From: Lichenostomus cassidix | Taxonomy: Eukaryota > Chordata > Aves > Passeriformes > Meliphagidae | Assembly: GCA_008360975.2 (NCBI GenBank) | Contig: CM039181.1 | Location: forward strand, 7,486,380-7,550,379 | Length of the DNA: 64,000 nucleotides | Direction: 5' to 3' | Shown: piece by piece, positions 54,607 to 64,000 of the stretch | Position numbering within the stretch: the stretch's first letter is position 1 | Layout of the letters: the number at the start of each line of letters is the position of its first letter | Made by a program: the position numbers and the translations under genes | Notes under the pieces: generated by a model | Told to the model about the DNA's origin: nothing | Seen by the model: the letters and a program-made list of their open reading frames with translations, nothing else | The model's database searches: none

Positions 54607-57600
54607 CTGCGCAGAATAAAAGGAAAGAAAAAACACCACAGTTGATTCAATCTATTTGAAAAGTGAGGCTTTAAAGAGTGAAGAACACTCAGAATGTCTG
54701 AACACATCCTAGACCACCACTGCATCCTGGAAAGATGTACTACCAATCCCACTACAAAAAGTAAGTTCCAAAGCTACTTTTTACCAGAGGAAGATTACGA
54801 CATCTCAGACCAAGAGAAGGAAGTTGAGGTTATCCTCACTTTGATATGGCTACACAAAGGAAGCTCTTTGTTTCCAGTAATATGGAGTCACAGGGTGGCA
54901 AAGTCAACTCATCCTAGTGAGGTGAGGACACTTGTGCCAGTAGCACCTGAATCCTACCTCCTGCTCCAGCAGGGACTTCCTCTTACCAGTAGCCTGCTTG
55001 AGGCCAGAGGACAGAAGCAAACAGGAGCACTCATATCATCTGGAAAGCCATAATGAATTCTTGTCTTTAAAGACTGATCCAGGATTGCCACTTGGCTTGC
55101 AATGACTGTTGGTTGGCTTTCGGCTGCCACCAAAATCCAGCAAGCAAACCGATGGATGTGTCCTCCTCCATCCCAACTCTGTGTGACAGCATAGTGAGCC
55201 TGGACAGCTGTGCTTTCTGTGGCTGCAACATCTCCAGAGCTGTACAGCTCTTGTCAGTGAGACTCTTTACCCCACCTCATGCCCCCAGCTCATCCCCAAG
55301 CTTCCTTATCTGCTGCCTGCAGCACATGTCCCACTGCATGGCACAGACTGTGCTGTAATCCCATCGCTTGCGCAGAGCCACCAGCACTGCACAGCTCCAG
55401 CGTAAGCAGAGTGAGGAAAATCCATCTGACACACGTCACAGCCCAGCTCTTCTTTGGGGCTGACAGGGCTCTGTGTCACATGCTGTCAAGGACTTCACTG
55501 TGAGTGGCAGATAACTCATATTTAATCTAGTAAAGCAGGCTGTTAATAGTCTGGAATTGCTGTAATGTCCTGGATGCTAAATAGTTCTTCCCTTTTGACA
55601 CCAAAAATCCACTGCAACCCACTGGAAACTTCCTGCACCTGCCATAAATAACCACTGCTATATGAAAACATGGTGATTTCCCTTTTCTTTTTATCTGTGG
55701 CAGCACTGGTCACGCTGGCAGCAAGGCATGTAAAAATTAACGAGGTTAAAGGGTTTATTACAAACAGATGCTAGTTCTGACCAGCCCTACTGTAATGATG
55801 CCTTCCTATATCTCTTTAGCAAAGCTCAGCCAGTAGCCTTTAGTGACTTTAAAAGAATAAAACCAGAATTAAGCTCCAGCTTTTGCAGTGAAATGTGAAG
55901 CTGCCTCTCTCAACACACAGATATTTGCTTCTCTTAGGCTTTGTCTCATGTCCTCTCACACCTTGTCACTCAAATCTGCAAGCCAAAGCCTCTGCAGTTC
56001 ACTCTAACACCCCTGAACCCCAGCCAAACAGCTCTGATAAAAGGGAGAGCAAACAGCCAGATAAAATTGGCTGCTTACTTGTCTGCTGGCCTCACTGTAC
56101 CCCGAAGCAGAGGCTCCTGCCAGCGATTACATCCTATGTGCATCCTCATTAGCAATAAACTTCGGAAACTGGAAAAGCCGTCTCTGGATGGATTATACAT
56201 ACAGTATCCTCTCCAAGAATGACAGACTGATACTGTCTGGGAAAAACTGAACATACCCCGTGTCATACAGGGAAGTTCTGTGGTGTGTTACCAATAAAAC
56301 AGTAATGCACACATCCATTTCTCTAAGCTCAGAAAGGCTTGTTACGTACAGGCTTGTTTAAGAACGCAAAAAGAAATCGTTTCAGTAAGCTGAGATAAAT
56401 CACTGAGAACATTCATGTAAGTGATGTGGTTTAAAACAAACAGATAAACAACACAATGACAACAAAACTCCCCCCAGCTGATTCCATGAGTCAGGGGTTA
56501 CTGTATCATGCACCTAGAGGTGAAGTTGCCCCACAGCACAAATTATCTCAGTGCACTTTCATGGGAATGCATGTCCCTGGCAGCTCCAACCAAGGACCAC
56601 CCTCAGCTCAGAGGCACATTTGCCCTTGGCTCTTCCTGCCCCACAAGCTGATGCTCTACCAGGTGCTGCCACAATAGAGCATTCTGCCAGGCTGTGCTTT
56701 TATTAATGTTTTGCCTTCATCACTCAGTCATAACGGTTTTCTCAAATCATTCTTGATGTTCTGAAGTTTTAAATTCTAAAATCTAATTTTTTTGGACTCA
56801 AATGTACCATATTAATACAAGCCCTGATCCAGATATATTTTCCAACATTTCTACAGACATGAGGTGGAAAGCATTTGGTTTGGAGGAATGTGCATTCAAA
56901 AGCACTTTCCATTTCAAATTTTCTCTTACACCCTCTAGGAAACTGAAATAATACCTTCAAACTGAATCTAGGAAAGTGTAAATCCCTGTTCCAAATTTCA
57001 AATTTTTGTCACAAAGCCACAATAGAATCAATGAGAACAGAATCATTCCAGTAACTCATATCTGGCTTTCAGTTTACCAGCACATTCTTCTTCATAAGGG
57101 AGCACTGTGAGAGGGAAACTATCCTTGAACTTAGATGACATTACAGAGTCTCCTCACCATTACCATATCTGAACAATTACAGAATCAAACAGCAATTTGT
57201 TTCTCCACCCAGGAGCAGAGGTGAATAGGGAGGTATTTTTTACAACTGCATCACTTCCCTTCAGAGCACCCCCACCGTACCAGCTGAACATCATGAGAGG
57301 GCACAGAGCTACTTCCTGCAGAGAGGGAACTCAACAGCAGACAAAAAATCTAAAATGAGAGCTGTGGCTGAAGTTGAAAGGCAGTGGGATTTATGTCTAT
57401 ACACACACACAACCTTAGAGAGGAATTCAGCAGTCAAGACTATCAGGCATATGACAAGGTGGGATTCTGGCAAGTCTCAGACCATCAGCCAAGTACACCA
57501 GGAGTTTTCACAGTAGCATTTAGGATGTCGGGCAGGTTTCACACAAGCACTTCCGAATTTCCCTTCTGAGCACAGCATGCAGTTTTATAAACATATGCTC

Positions 57601-60600
57601 AAGAAAGCCTCATAGCCAACGGCTGGGGGAAGAGAAAAGGGCATTAATTAAAGGCTGGATTGACTTACTGCAAATAATAATGAGGTAATAAATATACTTC
57701 CCTGTTAGCACCTGGGCTGTAACCTGTGACTGATGATGGACGGGTTGCCTCCATATAGCTTCTGGGACTGCTTGGTTCCCTCTTTGTTTTTGTTGCAGAT
57801 GATTTATTACCTGCCATCCTACTGCACATTCATTCTGAAACTCACCCCCACCTAGAAGTGCGCCTGAACCCTGGCTGCACCTACTGCCAGCAGAGAAGCA
57901 TGGCTTTGGCAGGATGCTGCACCCCAGGAACTTCCCAAAACTTGCTGCTTCTGGGATGGCCATGTCATACAAGGCTGCTCCTCAACCCTGTGAGAGGCCA
58001 AGGGAAGAAGGCCACGGATGAGTAAGGTGGGGCTGTTTCAGCTTCTTTCAACCCATCAGTACTCTGCAAGTGGCTGGGCAAATAAGGTAAGTGGAGAACT
58101 GTCAGTATCAACAGCCAGACACGGATAGCAGGAGAGATGGCCTGCCAATCCAAAATCAAGAGATGAGGGCTGCTTAGATATGAGGCATGAGCTCCACCCA
58201 TGAGAGGGGACAGCAGCAGGAGAAATGCTTGCTACGGGCTGTGTGTCATTTATTTCTGAGCCACTGTGTTTATGTTCACCACTCTGCAAACTGAGTTACA
58301 CTGAGAGCTGCAACAGGACCTTGATGTGGTAGGAGAGCTGCTGCACTAGCTCAGCCATAGCTGTCCAGTGCTGCTGCAGAGCAGTGGCTGCAAATCACTA
58401 GAACTCCTTAGCAGACAGAGCCTGCCAGCTGAAGGACTGACTTCTGGGATGACTGCACTTCATGTGGCCACAGGGGAGGGAAAGCAGGGACAGCAGTGTG
58501 AGAGCACACCAGGAACCAGCAGCAGGAACAGCATGAACCTCCTCAAGGTGTGAGGAACAATGTGGTTGTATCCCCAGAAGATCACCCAAGTACTAGGACA
58601 CTGGCCACAGCAATGTGGAGAAACAGCATTTTCCAGTGGGCTACAAGCTTGCTTGGGCTTGGTCTGTTCACCCCAAAAGCCTTGGCAACTCAAGCAGCAA
58701 AGGGTGCTTTGATCATGCAGTGGTCAAAGAAATATTTCTTACAACTTTTTTTTTAACTCCCCCCTTAATTCTAATGTGTTTGTTTGTTTCTTTTTTAAAA
58801 GTGATAGAAAAAAAATTTTCTATACTTCTAGGCTGGTAATTGAAACCAAATCTGCTGAATTCAAAGTTCCTTGAAGAACATAAATGTGAGACTGGGAAAC
58901 AATTTCAATTCTTGCTATCAAAGACATACCTGAGACAAAGTACATTTTGTAACATGAACAATCTGTCCCTCTTTCACAGGTTGTTCAGCTATAGCAATAA
59001 TTCTTGGCTATAACCTCTCCACTTATTTATATTTAGAAGCTGTGAAATTATGAACTCAGCTTCTATCTACAGCTTTCCATTTTCCAAATAGTGCTGGTTG
59101 ACCTCTTGCTCTTCAGCACGCTTCTTTTCAACCCTACTGCCAAATTCTTCCCTCTAGCTAAACCAAAGTCACCTCCTCTGAGGTGACTCATGGGAAACTG
59201 AGGAAACTCACGGGACACATCTGACACCAAATGAACACACTCACTACACTTTTTCAACGCTAGGAAGGACCTCACCCTAAAATTATTGAAAGCCCACACT
59301 GCAAACATCAGTCAGAAAGATTTAATGGTACACTGTACACCTATTAGGACAGTTCACTTTGGACTTAATTACTACCAAAATCAAAAAAAAGCAGGCAGTT
59401 TTGCCCTTCCTCCAAGCTCACAGAATACAAAAGCCAGAGTGAGTGCTGATGCTGAGGGGGCTGGATTTCCCCCCCTCAAAGGACTACCTCCTTGTGGGCT
59501 GATTCCATTTGGTTTACATGTAACCCTGGGGTAAGGATTTTAGTTTGTTAGTTTAAGAGGGGCGGCCAATCTCTTCACACTGGAACCATTTGAATTCTCC
59601 TCATGCCTTTGCTCTCTATCAGAGCAATCTCCTAAATTAGTTCCAGTATGTTGACATTCCTTCCATCTGGTGTCTTTCCATTCAGCGGTATTTTTATTAC
59701 TCTCCTAACAGCCGCAGACAGAAGTACCTTTCCACTGCTACAAAATGCTCCTTTATTAAAGGTCAGCCAAATCAAAAGAACAAGCGAGTTTGTTTTTCAT
59801 TTTGGAGATGCAGACTAGAATAACCTTTTCATTCAGAAAATTCATGTATGACCCAATTACCTCACTTGTGTAATAAGGCTCGAATTATTCTTCAAAAAGA
59901 CATGCGAGTACTGAAAACTGTCTTTCACCTTGGAAATTCAGCCTGATTCAGCTTTTGTGTTCTTGACTGCTTTACAGCCTCTTGCCATAATTTTTATTTA
60001 GTTGGGTTTTTTTTAGTAGTAGTCGTACTTTATTACTTTATTATTTTTAACAGAGCATACAGCAGACATGAAAATATCCCAGATCCAATGAGGAAACCAC
60101 TTGTATGCATATACGTAAATTTATGCATATGCTTAATTATAATTGAAGATATAAAGATATAAAGTATGTGTTTTAATGCTAAGCTTGTGTTAAATTGTTT
60201 TCCTGAATTATGGCTTTATTCAGCCAAATTGCATCTCCTTTTAAATTAAAGGAATGTAGTTAGGATCCTGCAATAATCTTTTTAAATAAGACAGCATGCT
60301 ATAATTTACTCCCCAATGAGGAGATTAAATCAGAATGAGAACCATTATCCTTGGTGAGGTTGCTTCTCAAAGAGCGAGACTGAGGATATGCAGATTATGA
60401 TGGTTTGCTCTTTAAAAGGAAGGAAAAATGACAGCTGCTAATTTAGCCACAATAACGTTACACCTATTGTCTTTGTTTCAGCAAAAAATACAAAAGCTAA
60501 CCTCCCTTTATTTAAATTATGATTAAAACTGTTGAGGACCTTTAGACAAGCAAATATTTACATTGCTATGGTAGGACTGTGTAAATGGGAAGATGGAAAT

Positions 60601-63600
60601 AAATTTCATCGCTGCTGGCAATCAGTTTGACATTTAAACTGGACCTGCCAGTGATCTCACACATTTGAGTTTATGTCATGTCCGATGAAGTGTTGTTTAG
60701 GCAATCACCCTGAATGACAGGAAATTCATAAAGCTGGGGTATGGTGACTAAAGAGTTAAGTTTGTTTATTCTTGTTTCATTATTATCTCCAGACACTTGA
60801 AATATTACTGTATGTTCTTGGATGTTATCAACTGAAAACAATGAGAATAAAGCCCTCGAAGGTCAAAAGCCTACATAATTAGAGGAAATCAATTAGAAAG
60901 GTGGTTAAACAGTATCACTGCTGAAGTACTCTCTCTTGGCCAAAAAAAAAGAATCATTCCAGCTTTTCAACTTCCAACATTCTTGATTAAAGCCCAGTCA
61001 TCCACGTGATGTTTTAAAGGGCTTGTGGCTTTTTCAGGTGTTTTGCACACAGAAAGGGTGGGGTCACTGGGCACCAAAGTTTGTTTTGATTATGTCTGAA
61101 AACCAGGAGATAGCAGAGGCTGGGACAGAGGCTGGGGGTGCTCTGAACTGTCCCAGCCTGAGACAGGTGACTGTTCTGCCACCCTTGCTGCCTGCCCCAC
61201 CCTGGGGTGAACTTGTCTGAGCCGGTGCTGCTGCAGGGATGCAGCTCCTCAGCTCATGTCCACACAGCTCAGCAGCTGCCACACAGGCACACTTCTGACA
61301 CTGCAGCTGCTTTTGCTGAGCATATGGTGACTTGACTGACACAACTCCCCACACTGGAGACAGGCCTGTGTGTGTCTGAATCACCAAGAGTGTGTGTGTG
61401 CTGTTGCACGAAGTCTGGCACAAAATGTGAGATTGAACATGTATTTGGCAAGTGCAGGGAGTATCCTGGAATACCATGCCACTGCTCTTACACACTGTCA
61501 GATAATCTCCCACTGCCTTTGGGGTTTGAAAGTACAGTAGAGCTAGCCAGTTTCCTGATTAGGCAAAGCATGCAACCTAGCTCAAGCCACTGTGGACTGG
61601 CAGACCCATGATGGAGAATCTCTGTGCTTTTTCTTAAGAGTACCAAAAATGCAAAAAATCATGAGAGGTGCATCTTACTTGGGAGATCCATATTTTGTGA
61701 CTTGTTAATGCAAAGGGTCCAGCACTGTTATAAGCATCCTGGCCCCAATTCAGCAGAGCACTTCAGCACACACTTTCCTGCAGTCACTCGTTTACGTTAA
61801 TGCCATCATGTTCCGCTGGCACCAAATTCTGATCCTAATATTTATTCATTCTTCAGGGAAGATCTTCAGTAAACTATTTCTACAAACATGTCGGCTAATA
61901 GTCTGTTCATTTTTAAGTGCATTTTGCAAAACGAGCATACTTTTCAGTAAGGTTATGCTGACCAAGGACAACTCCTTCAGCACAGAAACAGTCACGTAGA
62001 CAACTGTATTTCACACTACAAAGACTCAAGAGCTCACTCCTAAATGTACCAAGCATAACTTCACCCTCATGATTGGCCCAACACATGTTTAAATGTTTGC
62101 AGAATGTTCTTTCCCTGGTTTAACTTTTATAAAGTATTGCCAGATGAGGTAGATTTTGCACTCAGGCTACCCCTGGAAAAATATGTTAGCTCTCAAAGGC
62201 TTTATTATAAAATCCTGGAGGCAAAAGAGAAATAGGGCAGAGGAAGGGCGAGGGGCAGGGGAGAGACAGACAGATGAATGGACAGAGGCATTATTCTATA
62301 AATTAAAATTTATGTGCTGAAATCAGAACACTGCCAGCAAAGCCGATTTCATTTATCCAGTCCCTTTCAAGGAGTTTGAAGTCACTTAAAGGAGCACTTC
62401 CCTCACAGCCACACTGGACAGACTGCCAATTACAGCCCTGCTGAGAGGATGGGATTTCTCTAGAGTCACAACTGTACATCTGCCCTGGCAGCAATGGGCA
62501 TGGTACATGCCTTTTGATTAGGTTACAAAAAAGTACCTCTAAACTGGAAAGCTTTGTTTGCACACATCTGAATTTGCTTGGTATCAATAAAAAAAGATAA
62601 GCTTGTGTTTACATCAAGTAGACAAATTCAAAGGTTAATTGCTTTTAGCAGAAAGGTCAAAAGGATACCTAAACAAGGATTGTACTTCAGGAAAACACAT
62701 GTTTGTAAATGCAATACAAATAGCTTTCAAAGACACTACAGGGACATCCAGCATTATCCACCAGGTGTGTCTGTGCAACCTGGCACCTACTGATACAGCT
62801 GTTAGATGTGCAGTGGCAGCCTGAAAACGTATTGTAAAAGTTTGTGAGAGAGAAGTGAAATATCTCTAGGGTGGCTTCAGTTTAAAAGCTAAGCATCTGA
62901 TCTAAGTTCGTCTGCTAGACTCCAACAGGAGCCTCCAATATGACATTTATCCCCCCTGTCTCAAGAAAACATCTCCCAGGAGGGAGCCAACCATGCTGTG
63001 AAGATGCTGATCTCTCCTGACTAGAGAGGGACACTAGACTTGTAGCACACACCAGCTGCAGAAACGTTTCATCACTTAATTTTGGTGAGATTAAGCCCAT
63101 CTCTTAGGATTTACTGACTTCAGCATTTTGTGTCAGGGGATACAATCTTATCACTCTTTCTGCATCACTCAAGTGGAATAGCCATGTGCTTCAAACCCAA
63201 CTTGACGAGGATACAAACACTTCAGACCTAGATGCAGTCCCTTAACTTGACTACAAGTACTCTTCAGCTTGGAGAGAAGCCCACACTCAAGAGCCCCTGA
63301 GCTTACACCCTGAGCTCTGGGCAGCACAGAACTGCTCCTGTGGGCTCAGCTGCACAGCCACACATCTTCCCAGTGCCACCATACCCAAGCTACAGCATTG
63401 GCTGCTGCATGCCAAATGCTGACTCTGACTGCTGGGAAAACACAGCAGCACCTGGCATAGGGTGCTCATCCTCCTCAGAAAGGATCAACTCTCCATCTCG
63501 GAGCTCAAGTGGCTTTGCTGCAGAAGCACTGCTCCTCCCTCTTCCGAGCCAGACAGGGAAGTTTTTGCTCCCACAGGACTTTAGTGTCTGCTTCCTAAAA

Positions 63601-64000
63601 ATGCTGTAATCTTTTTAACTTTTACGAATGTTTTAACTCAGTAAAAACTATTTAAAGTAAGGATGAGAAGGGCAATTGGTCAAAGGACCACAGCATGCTT
63701 AATATTCTTTCTTCCTGAGTTCCCGTGCACATTTGAAGTAACTTTTGTTCCATTTGCAACCCACATGCTGACACAGCATCCCTCCCCTTTTCTGTTCCCA
63801 GATCCTTTTATGAGTTTATTCAATAAAAAGACAGATACTCATCTCTTTTCAAGTACAAGAACATGCTTTTGAATAACTCAATATGCGATACTGTAACAGG
63901 ACGCCAAGAGAGCCCTTGTTTTAATCAGTGGTATCAACTCTCAGAGCAGAGCTGCCATACACATCTCATCACCTTGTGCATTTACCTCATGGCTATGGAA
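54607..64000 (-). other. NUAK1: NUAK1 intron 2, partial (at least 9.4 kb)
   Basis: This runs from the acceptor of exon 3 to the window edge. I looked on the minus strand for exon 2, expected to encode the VAIK lysine region and helix C ending in a Glu-Val split codon, and did not find it. No transposon or coding frame is convincing. Short CA and GT runs occur near 57404 and 61390. The interval 59640-60900 is AT-rich, repeat-poor and dense in homeodomain-type TAAT and ATTA words. Confidence 0.8.
59640..60900. promoter_or_regulatory. Candidate conserved non-coding block in NUAK1 intron 2
   Basis: The stretch lacks recognisable repeats and has many short words typical of vertebrate developmental enhancers: ATTA/TAAT, an atgcatatgctta stretch near 60123, attgtctttgtttc (SOX-like) near 60464 and a cagctgctaatt E-box/homeobox pair near 60432. 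The call rests only on composition, so it is a weak pointer. Conservation against chicken and human would be needed to keep it. Confidence 0.25.

Noticed and set aside
54694..55053. 119-codon plus-strand ORF antisense to NUAK1 intron 2
   Set aside because: No recognisable protein features; located in an intron on the opposite strand without splice evidence.
54607..64000. NUAK1 exon 2 or exon 1
   Set aside because: I looked for the reverse complement of the VAIK-lysine and helix C region and for a GC-rich first exon and found neither, so both must lie beyond the window.

Overview
The window is vertebrate, and most likely bird, nuclear DNA. The evidence is a multi-exon kinase gene with GT-AG introns, a CR1 LINE 3'-end fragment of the form common in birds, older CR1 relics and LTR-like insertions. 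A passerine is plausible from the look of the young CR1 and the LTRs, but I cannot prove the order or species. There are no operons, prokaryotic genes, rRNA, tRNA or CRISPR arrays. Almost all of the many short ORFs are chance frames in non-coding DNA.

The only protein-coding gene I can support is NUAK1 (ARK5), an AMPK-related Ser/Thr kinase, on the minus strand. Five coding exons are present: exon 3 (54455-54606), exon 4 (53111-53176), exon 5 (46656-46775), exon 6 (46224-46356) and the large last exon 7 (44077-45230). They splice in frame with canonical sites and encode the C-terminal 540 residues. If the missing N-terminus has the human length (121 residues), the total is 661 aa, as in human NUAK1. 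The T-loop Thr then falls at 211, the GILK motifs at 399, 466 and 523, the ESGYYS degron at 475-480 and the Akt-type Ser at 600. Exons 1 and 2 and the promoter lie beyond the right edge; more than 9.3 kb of intron 2 fills 54607-64000.

The likely 3' UTR runs from 44076 to about 41155 and contains an ancient CR1 fragment. It ends at an AATAAA signal that nearly overlaps an AATAAA on the opposite strand. Positions 1 to about 41150 look like an intergenic desert downstream of NUAK1; recalled human synteny also has a large gene-poor interval there. It holds two copies of one 480-487 bp LTR-like element in opposite orientation (2164-2650, 14956-15435), a different ERV-type LTR (about 16484-16910), a young CR1 fragment (12089-12245), an older CR1 relic (31720-32090), two minisatellites (14191-14265, 16051-16374) and simple repeats. 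Some stretches look like conserved regulatory DNA, but this can only be tested by alignment.

I found no convincing undescribed biological system. The points most worth checking are the LTR with an octamer-TATA arrangement, the inverted LTR pair with a target-site duplication, the repeat-dense 14-17 kb block, and the CR1 relic in the NUAK1 3' UTR.
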